From positions 83,439 to 147,438 of the forward strand of contig PMOS01000020.1 of the NCBI GenBank assembly GCA_003161435.1: DNA of 64,000 nucleotides, written 5' to 3'. A program made the translations under genes and the position numbers. Below the pieces are notes generated by a model. The model was not told where the DNA came from, made no database searches, and was given only the letters and a program-made list of their open reading frames with translations. Below, one piece after another: positions 35,507-44,381 of this stretch (positions are counted from its first letter, which is position 1; each line of letters opens with the position of its first letter). The DNA comes from Vulcanimicrobiota bacterium (GTDB taxonomy: Bacteria; Vulcanimicrobiota; Vulcanimicrobiia; Vulcanimicrobiales; Vulcanimicrobiaceae).

Positions 35507-36355
35507 CTATGCCGCGCGGCGTACGGTGACGACCGGGACATGAGCGCGCTCGACGACGGCGGCGGCCACGCTGCCCAGCACGAGCCGCGCCATCAGCGCG
35601 CGGCCATGGGTCCCCATGACGATCATGCAGCAGTCGTGCGCGTCGGCTTCGCGCAGCAGTTCTTCGGCGGGCGCGCCGTCGTGGACGGCGACCCTAGCCG
35701 CGACGCCGTGCGAACGCGCGAGTTCCACCGCTCGATCGAGGATCGCCTTCACGCGTGCATCGTCGTCGTCCTGATCGTTGCGGCGGCTCACGTGAACGAG
35801 GAGCAATGACATCCCGCGGTCGGCGGCGATGCGGATGGCCAGGTCGAGCGCAGCCTGTGCCGCCGGCGAGGAGTCCAGCGCGACGGCGATCGGGCCGGTC
35901 CGTATGACGTCGTTCTCGTGCACGGCGACGACCGGGATTCGCATGTTTCGCAGGATCCCTTCGGCGACGCTTCCGAGCATGGCGCGTGCGATGCCGGAAC
36001 GGCCGTGCGTGCCGATCACGATGGCGTCCGAGGCGTTCTGTTCGGCGAACGACTCGATCTCTTCGGCACACAACCCGTGCAGAACCGACGTATCGGCGGC
36101 GATCGCGCGTTTCGCGGCCTCGTCTCGAGCGCTGCGGCAGAAGATGTCGGCGTCTTCGTCGAGGACCTCGATCATCGGACCGGGATCGACGGCGACGCCG
36201 TATGCCGCGGGCGCGAAGGCGAGCATCGGGTCGACGACGCTGCAGAAGGAGACGCGGCCGCCGTCGCGGGCCAGCTCGAGCGCGAAAGCGACGCCGCGCT
36301 CGGAGGTGGTCGAGCCATCGACCGGGACGGTGATGTGTTCGAAGACGGGAGTCAT
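35507..36355 (-). CDS. Tandem universal stress protein
   Basis: 282 residues, two UspA-type domains. Each carries the ATP-binding pattern G-x2-G-x9-G-S (GTHGRSGIARAMLGSVAEG; GTHGRALMARLVLGSVAAA). These proteins bind ATP and are linked to survival under hypoxia, starvation or oxidative stress. The ATG is 6 bases after CACCAT, so a leaderless message is likely. It diverges from acetate kinase. Confidence 0.9.
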   Translation of the reverse strand: MTPVFEHITVPVDGSTTSERGVAFALELARDGGRVSFCSVVDPMLAFAPAAYGVAVDPGPMIEVLDEDADIFCRSARDEAAKRAIAADTSVLHGLCAEEIESFAEQNASDAIVIGTHGRSGIARAMLGSVAEGILRNMRIPVVAVHENDVIRTGPIAVALDSSPAAQAALDLAIRIAADRGMSLLLVHVSRRNDQDDDDARVKAILDRAVELARSHGVAARVAVHDGAPAEELLREADAHDCCMIVMGTHGRALMARLVLGSVAAAVVERAHVPVVTVRRAA

Positions 36356-36361
36356 GTCCCG

Positions 36362-36405
36362 ATGGTGCCGCGTTAGTGAGAAGGATTCACGAACGAACGG
36401 AGAAC
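36362..36405 (-). promoter_or_regulatory. Triple heptamer-repeat promoter of a universal stress protein gene
   Basis: Reading the minus strand: GTTCTCC-N4-GTTCGTG-N4-CTTCTCA, 9 bases, CACCAT, 6 bases, ATG. Three repeats at 11-bp intervals, the fullest example of the motif. It also lies in front of the divergent acetate kinase gene. Confidence 0.5.
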
Positions 36406-36420
36406 GCAGCCGCGCCTGTC

Positions 36421-37428
36421 GTGCGCATCCTGACCGTCAACGCGGGCTCGACGTCGCTCAAGCTCGAGGCGTATGAGCTCAGTGCAGCCCTCCCGCCGAT
36501 TGGTGAACCGCCCGAGCCGGTCGCCCGCTACGCTGCATTGGAAGCGGCGCTCGCGCAGCCCTTCGACGCGGTCGCGCATCGGATCGTCCGCGTGCCTGAC
36601 GACTGGGGAGCGGTGACGCTACTCGATCCGAAAGCGCAGTTGCTGATCGCGGGCGTCGGATCGGACGCCCCGCTGCACGATGCGCCGGCGCTGCGCGCGG
36701 TGGCGACGATTCGTGCCGCGCATCCGGACGTGCCGCATTATGCGGTCGCCGACGGAGCCTTTCACCGCACGCTCGCGCCGGCAGCGTACACCTACGCGAT
36801 CCCAGCCGAGCTCACGCGGGCGGGCCTGCGGCGCCGAGGATATCATGGCCTCAGCCATGAGTACGCCGCGCACCGAGCGGCATGGCAGGCGGGGCACGAC
36901 GATCCGCGCGGCTTGCGGATCGTCACGTTGCATCTCGGCGGCGGCTCGTCGTTGTGTGCCGTGCACGACGGCGCGAGCGTCGACACGACGATGGGCTACA
37001 CGCCGCTCGAAGGCATTCCGATGGCGACGCGCAGCGGCTCGGTCGATCCGGGCCTGCTCGTCCACCTCCTGCGCGGCGGGATGACCGTCGACGCGCTCGA
37101 GGAGATGCTCGAGCACCGTTCCGGTCTGCTGGGCATGTCTGGCCGCAGCGGCGACGTGCGCGAGCTCCTCGCTGCGGGCGACGACCCCGGCGCGCGGCTC
37201 GCGCTCGACGTATTCGTGTGGCGCACGCGCGCAGCGCTCGGCGCGATGATCGCCGTGCTCGGCGGCGCCGATCTGATCGCGTTCACCGGCGGTATCGGCG
37301 AGAACGCCGCTGTGCTGCGTCCCCAGATTCTCGATGGCGCCGGCGGATGGGGCGCCCCGCCCGCGCAGGTCGTCGCCGCCCGGGAGAACTGGATGCTCGC
37401 GCGCGCGGTCGCGACCGTCGGCGGGTAG
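36421..37428 (+). CDS. ackA: Acetate kinase
   Basis: 335 residues, shorter than the usual about 400. Acetyl phosphate + ADP to acetate + ATP. Family motifs: TVNAGSTSLKLEAYE at the N-terminus, YHGLSHEYAA, LGGGSSLCAV, GYTPLEGIPMATRSGSVDPG and FTGGIGENA. All active-site regions are present, so it is a compact but complete enzyme. GTG 36421 is taken as start because it matches the family N-terminus; a GTG at 36376 is in frame. With phosphoketolase at 38009 it completes an ATP-yielding pathway from sugar phosphates. Confidence 0.9.
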   Translation: MRILTVNAGSTSLKLEAYELSAALPPIGEPPEPVARYAALEAALAQPFDAVAHRIVRVPDDWGAVTLLDPKAQLLIAGVGSDAPLHDAPALRAVATIRAAHPDVPHYAVADGAFHRTLAPAAYTYAIPAELTRAGLRRRGYHGLSHEYAAHRAAWQAGHDDPRGLRIVTLHLGGGSSLCAVHDGASVDTTMGYTPLEGIPMATRSGSVDPGLLVHLLRGGMTVDALEEMLEHRSGLLGMSGRSGDVRELLAAGDDPGARLALDVFVWRTRAALGAMIAVLGGADLIAFTGGIGENAAVLRPQILDGAGGWGAPPAQVVAARENWMLARAVATVGG

Positions 37429-37496
37429 GCCGGCAGGCGAGCGTCCCGCCCGACCCGGTCGCGGCCGAGCCGGAAAAAGAGAATCGTGAACGCCGC

Positions 37497-37529
37497 ATTC
37501 ATACGCACTTCTTGCGGCCGAGCGATCCT
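37497..37529 (+). promoter_or_regulatory. Heptamer-repeat promoter of the split-barrel gene
   Basis: ATTCATA-N4-CTTCTTG, 9 bases, GATCCT, 6 bases, ATG. The heptamers are degenerate but the spacing is exact. Short-spacing class. Confidence 0.4.
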
Positions 37530-37535
37530 GTCTGC

Positions 37536-37985
37536 ATGATCGGCGACCTAAACGAGCACGAGGTCGAGTCGCTTCTGCGCGAGGAGCTGATCGCGCGTAT
37601 CGGCTACGTCGACCGGCGCGGTCACCCGCACATCGCGCCGATCACCTATGCGTACGACGGAATCGCTGTGTTGGGTTATAGCCCCGACGGCGCGAAGCTC
37701 GAGGGGATGCGGCGCTTTCCGCACGTCTGCGTCGAGGTCGATCGGGTGCACGATGCCTCCGACTGGCTGTCGGTCGTCGCTTTCGGACGCTTCGAGGAAC
37801 TGCGCGGCGACGCCGCGCTCGACGCCGTGTACCGGATTTCGGATCGCCTGTCGACGATGGCCCGCGCAGGCTCGCTCTCAGCTCCGGCGTGGCGGACATA
37901 TGTCGCGCGGCTCGGCTCTCCCGGGATCGCCTATCGCATCAAGATCGAAGCCAAGCGTGGGCGGTTCGCGCGAATCGACGCGTAA
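37536..37985 (+). CDS. Pyridoxamine 5'-phosphate oxidase-like FMN/F420-binding protein
   Basis: 149 residues, split-barrel fold. MIGDLNEHEVESLLREELI with IARIGYVDRRGHPHIAPITY and FPHVCVEVDRV matches the nitroimidazole-resistance/PNPOx-like family, which binds flavin or F420 and often occurs in low-oxygen stress islands. Short length, cytoplasmic. A frameshifted relative lies at 27411. The ATG is 6 bases after the proposed -10. Confidence 0.82.
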   Translation: MIGDLNEHEVESLLREELIARIGYVDRRGHPHIAPITYAYDGIAVLGYSPDGAKLEGMRRFPHVCVEVDRVHDASDWLSVVAFGRFEELRGDAALDAVYRISDRLSTMARAGSLSAPAWRTYVARLGSPGIAYRIKIEAKRGRFARIDA

Positions 37986-38008
37986 TCGCGCGGCCGTCCT
38001 GCGATTCG

Positions 38009-40381
38009 CTAGACGGCGCTCCAGGTCCAGTCGCGAATCTCGGGCGGGTCGTCGCCGCGTTCGATGATATAGCGGCGATGGTCGACGAGCAGATCGTCGA
38101 TTTTTTGTTTGATGTGGCCGCTGCGGTCGCGCAGGCGCGGAACGCGGTCGAGCACGTCTCCCGCCAGGTGGTAGCGGTCGATCCGGTTGCGCACGCACAT
38201 GTCGAACGGCGTCGTGGTGGTGCCTTCTTCGATGTAGCCGCGTACGTGGAAGTTGTCATGGCCGTGTCGCCGGTAGGTGAGCCGGTGGATTACCGATGGA
38301 TAGCCGTGGAACGCGAAGATCACCGGCACGTCGGCGGTGAAGAGCGCGTCGAAATCGGCGTCGGAGATCCCGTGCGGGTGTTCGCTGGGCGGCTGCAGCG
38401 TCATCAGATCGACGACGTTCACGAAGCGGATCCGAATGTCGGGAACGTGCGCGCGCAGGAACTCGGTCGCGGCCAGCGCCTCGAGCGCCGGAACGTCGCC
38501 GGCGGAGGCGAGAACGACGTCGGGCGCCGCGCCGTCGTCGCTGCTCGCCCATTCCCAAATCCCTAAGCCCGTCGTGCAGTGCCTGATCGCGGCGTCGATG
38601 TCGAGCCACTGCGGCGCGGGCTGTTTGCCGGCCACGATCACGTTGATGTAGTCGCGGCTGCGCAGGCAATGGTCGGCGACCGAGAGCAGCGTGTTCGCGT
38701 CGGGCGGCAGATAGATGCGCACGACGTCGGCCTTTTTGTTGAGGACGTGGTCGATGAAGCCCGGGTCCTGGTGGCTGAAGCCGTTGTGGTCCTGGCGCCA
38801 GACGTGCGAGGTGAGCAGGTAGGTCAGCGACGCGATCGGGCGGCGCCACGCGACTTCCTTGCTGATCTTGAGCCACTTCGCGTGCTGGTTCACCATCGAG
38901 TCGACGATGTGGATGAACGCTTCGTAGCAGTTGAACAGCCCGTGGCGGCCGGTGAGCAAGTACCCCTCGAGCCAGCCTTCGCACAGGTGCTCGCTGAGCA
39001 CCTCGAGCACGCGTCCGTCGGGCGCGAGGTGATCGTCGCTGGGCAGAATGCGCTCGGTCCACATCCGGTTGGTGGCCTCGAAGACGTCGCCGAGGCGGTT
39101 CGACGCCGTCTCGTCCGGACCGAAGAGCCGGAAGGTCGCCGGGTTGTCGCGGATGACGTCGCGCAGCCAGCGCCCGAGCACGCGCGTCGACTCGGCGCTC
39201 GTCGCACCGTGCTCGCCGACGGCCAACGCGTACGCGCGAAAGTCGGGCAGGCGCAGATCGCGCAGCCGCAAGCCGCCGTTGGCGCGCGTGCTGGCGCTCA
39301 TCCGCTTCTCGCCGCTCGGCGCGAAGGCACGGATCTCGGGGCGCGGCGCACCCGCGGCGTCGAACAGCTCCTCGGGACGATACGAGCGCATCCAGCTCTC
39401 GAGGATCGCGAGGTGCTCGGGATGGGCGGCAAAATCCGCCACCGGGACCTGGTGCGCGCGAAATGTCCCCTCGATCGGCAGGCCGTCGACCACTTTCGGA
39501 CCGGTCCATCCCTTGGGGCTGATCAGCACGATGACGGGCCAGCGGGGCCGCGCCGTAATGCCGAGTTCGCGTGCCTCGAGCTGGATCGTGCGAATGCGCG
39601 CGTACGCCGCGTCGAGCGTCGCGGCCATGAGCCGGTGCATCGCCGGCGGCTCGTGCCCCTCGACGTACATCGGATCGTAGCCGTAGCCGCGCAGCAGCGC
39701 GTCGAGCTCTTCGCGCGGGATGCGCGCCAAGATCGTGGGGCTGGCGATCTTGTAGCCGTTGAGGTGCAGGATCGGCAGCACGGCGCCGTCGCGCGCCGGA
39801 TCGACGAACTTGTTGGCGTGCCAGCTCGTCGCCAACGGGCCGGTTTCGGCTTCGCCGTCGCCGACGACGCAGGCGACGAGCAGGTCCGGATCGTCGAAGG
39901 CGGCGCCGTAAGCATGCCCGAGCGAGTAGCCGAGCTCGCCTCCTTCGTGGATCGATCCCGGGGTCTCGGGGGTCGCGTGACTGCCGACGCCGCCCGGGAA
40001 GGAGAACTGCTTCATGAGGCGCCGCACCGCGTCGATGCCGCCGTCCATCGCGGGATAGAGCTCCGCATAGGTGCCCTCTAAGAACGCGTTGGCCACCAGG
40101 CCCGGCCCGCCGTGGCCGGGGCCGGCGACGAACAGCACGTCGGCGTTCTCGCGGCGGATCAACCGGTTGAGGTGAGCGTAGACGAAGTTCAGCCCCGGCG
40201 TCGTTCCCCAGTGGCCGAGCAGCCGCGGCTTGAGGTGCTCGAGACGAAGGGGCTCGCGCAGCAATGGGTTGTCGAGCAGATAGATCTGTCCCGCGGAGAG
40301 ATAGTTGGCCGCCCGCCAATAGGTGTCGAGGGCCTGGAGCTCGAGCTCGTCGATGGTTGGGGCAACGTTCGCGACCGGCAT
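38009..40381 (-). CDS. xfp: Phosphoketolase (xylulose 5-phosphate/fructose 6-phosphate)
   Basis: 790 residues, full family length. ThDP-dependent cleavage of xylulose 5-phosphate or fructose 6-phosphate with phosphate to acetyl phosphate. Motifs include [68 protein letters not shown] and [11 protein letters not shown]. The ATG at 40381 is 6 bases after TACGCT, so leaderless. Together with acetate kinase (36421) it can give ATP without respiration. Confidence 0.95.
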   Translation of the reverse strand: MPVANVAPTIDELELQALDTYWRAANYLSAGQIYLLDNPLLREPLRLEHLKPRLLGHWGTTPGLNFVYAHLNRLIRRENADVLFVAGPGHGGPGLVANAFLEGTYAELYPAMDGGIDAVRRLMKQFSFPGGVGSHATPETPGSIHEGGELGYSLGHAYGAAFDDPDLLVACVVGDGEAETGPLATSWHANKFVDPARDGAVLPILHLNGYKIASPTILARIPREELDALLRGYGYDPMYVEGHEPPAMHRLMAATLDAAYARIRTIQLEARELGITARPRWPVIVLISPKGWTGPKVVDGLPIEGTFRAHQVPVADFAAHPEHLAILESWMRSYRPEELFDAAGAPRPEIRAFAPSGEKRMSASTRANGGLRLRDLRLPDFRAYALAVGEHGATSAESTRVLGRWLRDVIRDNPATFRLFGPDETASNRLGDVFEATNRMWTERILPSDDHLAPDGRVLEVLSEHLCEGWLEGYLLTGRHGLFNCYEAFIHIVDSMVNQHAKWLKISKEVAWRRPIASLTYLLTSHVWRQDHNGFSHQDPGFIDHVLNKKADVVRIYLPPDANTLLSVADHCLRSRDYINVIVAGKQPAPQWLDIDAAIRHCTTGLGIWEWASSDDGAAPDVVLASAGDVPALEALAATEFLRAHVPDIRIRFVNVVDLMTLQPPSEHPHGISDADFDALFTADVPVIFAFHGYPSVIHRLTYRRHGHDNFHVRGYIEEGTTTTPFDMCVRNRIDRYHLAGDVLDRVPRLRDRSGHIKQKIDDLLVDHRRYIIERGDDPPEIRDWTWSAV

Positions 40382-40387
40382 GCCGAC

Positions 40388-40431
40388 AGCGTACCTGAGA
40401 ACGGGCCTCGTGCGGTGAAGGCCGTGTGAAC
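40388..40431 (-). promoter_or_regulatory. Heptamer-repeat promoter of phosphoketolase
   Basis: Reading the minus strand: GTTCACA-N4-CTTCACC, 20 bases, TACGCT, 6 bases, ATG. Long-spacing class, exact 11-bp period. Confidence 0.55.
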
Positions 40432-40625
40432 GCGTCTTCCCACCTCCCTTCGCGTGGCTTGGTCTACCGCCCAGACCACGAGCACGCGCTTTCCGGTCGA
40501 CGCGATGCCACCGGTTGCAGATCGTCCGCGGCATCATCATTCGGGCTGGTCGTGTTCACCACAGCGGTGCTGCGCTTCCGCAAGCGGATCGACTAGCGGT
40601 CCGTGTGAACGGCGCATCGTCGTTC

Positions 40626-40658
40626 CTTCGCACGCCGTTCCGACCCGCTCCGTACACT
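40626..40658 (+). promoter_or_regulatory. Heptamer-repeat promoter of a universal stress protein gene
   Basis: CTTCGCA-N4-GTTCCGA, 9 bases, TACACT, 7 bases, ATG. Short-spacing class. Confidence 0.55.
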
Positions 40659-40665
40659 TCGCCCC

Positions 40666-41553
40666 ATGGGAACCTTCAGCGAGATCGTCGTCGCCCTCGA
40701 TGGCTCGGATCCGTCGCAGCGCGCTTCCGCGTTTGCCATTGCGCTCGCCGCCTGCGAAGGGGCGCACCTTGCGTTTTGCAGCGCGGCCAGCCCCGTCGGC
40801 AGCTACGTCGCCGCGATCGAAGGTTCGCCCACCAACCTGACGAGCACGCGGCAGGCCGTCGATGCGGCTGCCCGCGGCTACTGCCTTGAAGCGATGAGCC
40901 GTGCCGCGGCGCACGGCGTCGATGCGTCCAGCGTCGTGCTCGACGGCGACCCGGCCAGCGAGATCCTACGCCTCGCGCAGGACCATTCGTCCACGGCGAT
41001 CGTCGTCGGAACGCACGGCCGGCGCGGCATCGCGCGAGCGCTGCTCGGCAGCGTCGCAGCCGCGATCGTCCGCGGTGCCCGCATTCCCGTTTTCGTGGTC
41101 GGCCCGCAGGCGGCGATCGACCGGAAGGGTCCGATTCTCGTTGCGGTCGATGCTTCGCCGGCGGCGCGCGACGCGGTGCGCGTCGCGGGCGATCTGGCCG
41201 TATCCCAGCATACTTCGCTGCAGGTGGTTCACGTCTTCGACGAGCGCGACGTGGACCGGATCCCCGATTGTCCGGGCTACGATCCCGAGGTCGCGCGCCG
41301 TGAAGCGATGACCGTGGTGAGCGACGAGCTCGACGAGATTACCGACCGTCTTCGAGATGAGAACGTGCCGTTCGCGAGCGAGATGTGCGAAGGTGATTCG
41401 GTGACCGAGATCGTGGCCGCCGCAACCCGCGTAAACGCGCGGTTCATCGTGACCGGGACGCACGGCGGCGACGCGCTCGACCGGCTCTTCTTCGGCAGCG
41501 TCGCCGAACGGCTGCTGCGCGAGTCGCCGGTACCGGTGATGACGATGCGATGA
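40666..41553 (+). CDS. Tandem universal stress protein
   Basis: 295 residues with two UspA domains. ATP-binding patterns GTHGRRGIARALLGSVAAA and GTHGGDALDRLFFGSVAER. The start (MGTFSEIVVALDGSDPSQRA) matches the first strand of the fold. Leaderless by promoter position. Convergent with the next universal stress protein gene, with 70 bases between stops. Confidence 0.9.
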   Translation: MGTFSEIVVALDGSDPSQRASAFAIALAACEGAHLAFCSAASPVGSYVAAIEGSPTNLTSTRQAVDAAARGYCLEAMSRAAAHGVDASSVVLDGDPASEILRLAQDHSSTAIVVGTHGRRGIARALLGSVAAAIVRGARIPVFVVGPQAAIDRKGPILVAVDASPAARDAVRVAGDLAVSQHTSLQVVHVFDERDVDRIPDCPGYDPEVARREAMTVVSDELDEITDRLRDENVPFASEMCEGDSVTEIVAAATRVNARFIVTGTHGGDALDRLFFGSVAERLLRESPVPVMTMR

Positions 41554-41623
41554 TGATGTGCCGGTGCCCTGCGCGAACGTCGTCGCGTCGCGGTACACAG
41601 ACCTAGCGCAACGTGCATCCTGC

Positions 41624-42538
41624 TCAGCATGCGACCGAGCTCGCTCGCAGCGGGACGGGGCCGGCCGCGACCGGCGATCGCCGGTGCATGACCAAGACGG
41701 GGACGCCGGCGTCGTGGATGACGCCTTCGGCCGTGCTTCCGAGCAGCGCGCGGCTCAGACCGCGGCGCCCGTGCGTCCCCATCACGATCAGGTCGCAACC
41801 GAACTGCGTCGCGCAGCCCGCGATGACGCCCGCGACGTCTGCACCGCCGGCGACGTGCAGCGCGACGCGCAGACCGCTCGCCGCTTTGGCCGCGGCGAGC
41901 GCCTTGAGCTCGCGTTTGGCGTCGTCGTACAGCCGTCCGATCGAACCGTCGGGGTCGAACCCGTCGCGTTCGTAACCGGACGCGTACAGATCGTCGAGCT
42001 GCACGACGGAGAGGAGGTGGAGCTCGGCGCCGCGATTCGCCGCGAGCCGCGCGGCGGCTTCAAAGGCGCGCCGCGCCGCAGCCGAGCCGTCGAACGCGCA
42101 CATCAGACGGCCGAGGAGCGCCGCGGGCTGCGGTCCGGCGTGAACGGCCAGCAACGGTCGCACGTTGCGCTCCAGAACTCCCTCGGAGATGCTCCCGAAC
42201 GTAATGCGCGAGAGACCCGTGCGTCCGTGCGTGCCGGTGACGATGCAGGTTGCGTTCCAGGCGTCGGCCTCGGCCGTGATCTCGTCGCCGGGGGCGCCCG
42301 TGCGCATCACCGCCGTCACCGTGACGCCTGCGTTTCGCGCGCACGACAGAGCCGCGTCGAGTGCCCGGCGACAGACGTCGTCGTCGAGGATCGTGCGGTC
42401 GAACACCGACAGGAACCGAATCGCCGGCCGCGGCGTGAGCACGCCGAGGCGCAAAGCGACGCCGACGGCAGCGTCGGATGGAGTCGAGCCGTCGACAGCG
42501 ACGAGGAGGCGCGAGATGACGTCCATACCGGAGATCAT
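41624..42538 (-). CDS. Tandem universal stress protein
   Basis: 304 residues, two UspA domains (GTHGRTGLSRITFGSISEG; GTHGRRGLSRALLGSTAEG). The ATG at 42538 is preferred to the internal ATG at 42526 because it lies exactly 6 bases after CATCTT, as in the other leaderless genes of the region. It diverges from the GNAT gene; both promoters lie in the 82-bp gap. Confidence 0.88.
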   Translation of the reverse strand: MISGMDVISRLLVAVDGSTPSDAAVGVALRLGVLTPRPAIRFLSVFDRTILDDDVCRRALDAALSCARNAGVTVTAVMRTGAPGDEITAEADAWNATCIVTGTHGRTGLSRITFGSISEGVLERNVRPLLAVHAGPQPAALLGRLMCAFDGSAAARRAFEAAARLAANRGAELHLLSVVQLDDLYASGYERDGFDPDGSIGRLYDDAKRELKALAAAKAASGLRVALHVAGGADVAGVIAGCATQFGCDLIVMGTHGRRGLSRALLGSTAEGVIHDAGVPVLVMHRRSPVAAGPVPLRASSVAC

Positions 42539-42544
42539 GCGGAG

Positions 42545-42566
42545 AAGATGTGACGCTTGCGTGAAG
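42545..42566 (-). promoter_or_regulatory. Candidate promoter of a universal stress protein gene (single heptamer)
   Basis: Reading the minus strand: CTTCACG, 9 bases, CATCTT, 6 bases, ATG. The distal repeat is not recognisable (CCGTACG). Confidence 0.38.
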
Positions 42567-42580
42567 TTTTCGTACGGTTT

Positions 42581-42613
42581 CTTCGCGGGGCGTTCACGTC
42601 GCACTGTCATCCT
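42581..42613 (+). promoter_or_regulatory. Heptamer-repeat promoter of the GNAT-phosphatase-stress protein operon
   Basis: CTTCGCG-N4-GTTCACG, 9 bases, CATCCT, 7 bases, ATG. Short-spacing class, divergent from the neighbouring stress-protein promoter. Confidence 0.5.
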
Positions 42614-42620
42614 CACGAGC

Positions 42621-43133
42621 ATGGACGGCGACGAACGAGCAGCGATCAGGGTTCGCCCCGCGATGCCCTACGACGACCGCCGCGTGGCGGCATTGGGCCG
42701 AGGGCTGTCGACGGATTCGCTGCGCCGCCGTTTCCTGGGCGCCGTGAGCCGCGACTTCGCGGTGGGCGAGCTGGTTCGCGAGACCGGTTGCGGAGCGCGC
42801 GAAATCGCTTTCGTCGCCGAGGACGTCGACGGCATCGCGGTCGGCGAAGCGTATGCGGTGCTGCTCGATGCGACCTCTGCCGAAGCCGCGTTCGTCGTGG
42901 CCGACGGCAGCCAGCATCATGGTGTCGGGACGTTGCTGTTCGACGCCGTCGTGCGTGGGCTCGCCGCGCGAGGCGTGCAAACGATGATCCTGGAAACCCA
43001 TGTCCGGAACGCCGCGATGCTCGGCATCGTGCGCGCGTCGGGATTGTCCTACGGCCTGCGCGGCGCCGGTGGCACCGTCGAGGTCATGGTGCATCTCCCG
43101 ATCGGCGGTGCCGAGAGGGCGGTCGCGTCGTGA
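42621..43133 (+). CDS. GNAT-family N-acetyltransferase
   Basis: 170 residues. Acetyl-CoA-dependent acyltransferase: VRPAMPYDDRRVAALGRGLS at the N-terminus, the beta-strand AEAAFVVADGSQHHGVGTLL with the Q/H-x-x-G-x-G/A CoA loop, and METHVRNAAMLGIVRASGL-like end (LETHVRNAAML). It resembles the acetyltransferase half of protein lysine acetyltransferases that modify acyl-CoA synthetases. First gene of a four-gene overlapping operon. Confidence 0.82.
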   Translation: MDGDERAAIRVRPAMPYDDRRVAALGRGLSTDSLRRRFLGAVSRDFAVGELVRETGCGAREIAFVAEDVDGIAVGEAYAVLLDATSAEAAFVVADGSQHHGVGTLLFDAVVRGLAARGVQTMILETHVRNAAMLGIVRASGLSYGLRGAGGTVEVMVHLPIGGAERAVAS

Positions 43134-43588
43134 CGACGCTGTTCGCCGAGGAGCCGCTGCGCGGCACGAGCGGTGCAAATCCCGCCGCGATCGAACGCGC
43201 GATCCGGACCGTGCTGGCCGGCGAATCGCTGCTGGTCCGCGTGCCGGCCCACGTCGGCGCCCGGGCGGAGGTGGATCTGACCTACCGCGTCCGTTGCGTG
43301 GTGTGGCGCGGCCGAGATGCTTCGCGGCTGAACGAGGTCGTCAAGGTCGAGTGGTATCCGGGGGGCGGCGTCCCGCTGCCGAAGCTGCGCGCGTCGGTCG
43401 AATCGGACTGGAACGACGACGGCACGGTCAGGGTGCTGCGGTTGGAAGGCGGCTACGAACCGCCGGGCGGCGAGCTGGGGCACGCGTTCGACGTCGAGCT
43501 GGGACACCGCATCGCCGAGGCGTCCGCGCACGATTTTCTCCGCCGGATCGCCGGCGAGCTGAGCGCGGCGAAGGTGAACGATGTTTAG
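43130..43588 (+). CDS. SRPBCC-like protein, six-copy family
   Basis: 152 residues with a longer variable N-terminus. Shared signature LEGGYEPPGGELGHAFDVEL then HRIAEASAHDFLRRI. GTG start overlaps the GNAT stop, and the stop overlaps the phosphatase start. Its place between an acetyltransferase and a SpoIIE-type phosphatase makes it a possible signalling or membrane-associated partner, but nothing shows this directly. Confidence 0.65.
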   Translation: MTTLFAEEPLRGTSGANPAAIERAIRTVLAGESLLVRVPAHVGARAEVDLTYRVRCVVWRGRDASRLNEVVKVEWYPGGGVPLPKLRASVESDWNDDGTVRVLRLEGGYEPPGGELGHAFDVELGHRIAEASAHDFLRRIAGELSAAKVNDV

Positions 43589-44381
43589 CGCGGTCCCCGT
43601 TACGGCCGACGCGCCGGGGCTCGTGGGCTGGTTCGAGATCCGCGGCAGCGACGGCTTGGACCGCTGCGGCGACGCGGTCACGTTGCGGCATCTCGCCGAC
43701 GGCAGCGCGGCGGTCGTGATGGTCGACGTCGCGGGTCACGGCAGGGCCTGTGCGCACCTCTCGTTCTACGCATCGACCCACCTGATGGCGCTGCTCGCGG
43801 TCGGGACGCCGCCGGCCGAGGCCGCGCGGCTGGCCGATCTCGACCTGCGCCTCGAACGCGGAAGCGGCGCGCCGGCATTCGTCACCGCGTTCATCGCCCG
43901 TCTCGATCCCGCGAGCGCTCAGCTTCGGTACGCATCGGCAGGTCACGAGACTGCCTTGCTGCTGCATGCGGACGGAACGCACGACGAGTTGTCCGCGAAC
44001 GGGCCGGCGCTGGGATTTCTCGACGCGGCCGATTTCGCGCAAACCGCCGTGTCGTATCGGGACGGCGATCGGCTCCTGGTCGTCACCGACGGCGTCACCG
44101 AAAGCCGCGACGACCAGGGTCGCATGTTCGGAACGACCGGCGTCGTACGCGCGGCGGCGCGCGCGCGGCAAGCTCGTGCCTGCCCGCATCACATCATCGC
44201 TGCGGCCCAGGCGCACGCATCTGACGGACTACGCGATGACGCCTGCGCGCTGATCATCGACACGACGCTTCTGGCGGAGTTTTCGGTGCCCGCGGACCGG
44301 ACCTCGCGACTTCTTCGCGAGATTCCGCGAGGCGCTCGTCCTGATCTCGCTACGACGCACTTCCGGAGAGCTGCACCATGA
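43581..44381 (+). CDS. SpoIIE-type PP2C serine/threonine phosphatase
   Basis: 266 residues, a nearly bare PPM catalytic domain. Metal-binding Asp motifs VMVDVAGHGRAC, SAGHETALLLHADG, VTDGVTESRDDQG and LRDDACALIID. Such phosphatases usually act on anti-sigma-factor antagonists or other STAS-like partners; none is encoded in this window. It overlaps the SRPBCC gene (8 bases) and the next stress-protein gene (ATGA), so it is cotranslated with them. Confidence 0.85.
   Translation: MFSAVPVTADAPGLVGWFEIRGSDGLDRCGDAVTLRHLADGSAAVVMVDVAGHGRACAHLSFYASTHLMALLAVGTPPAEAARLADLDLRLERGSGAPAFVTAFIARLDPASAQLRYASAGHETALLLHADGTHDELSANGPALGFLDAADFAQTAVSYRDGDRLLVVTDGVTESRDDQGRMFGTTGVVRAAARARQARACPHHIIAAAQAHASDGLRDDACALIIDTTLLAEFSVPADRTSRLLREIPRGARPDLATTHFRRAAP

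Noticed and set aside
40382-40615. Possible short gene between phosphoketolase and the next stress protein
   Set aside because: Only short frames (for example 26 residues) without ribosome site or -10; the region is occupied by the two promoters.
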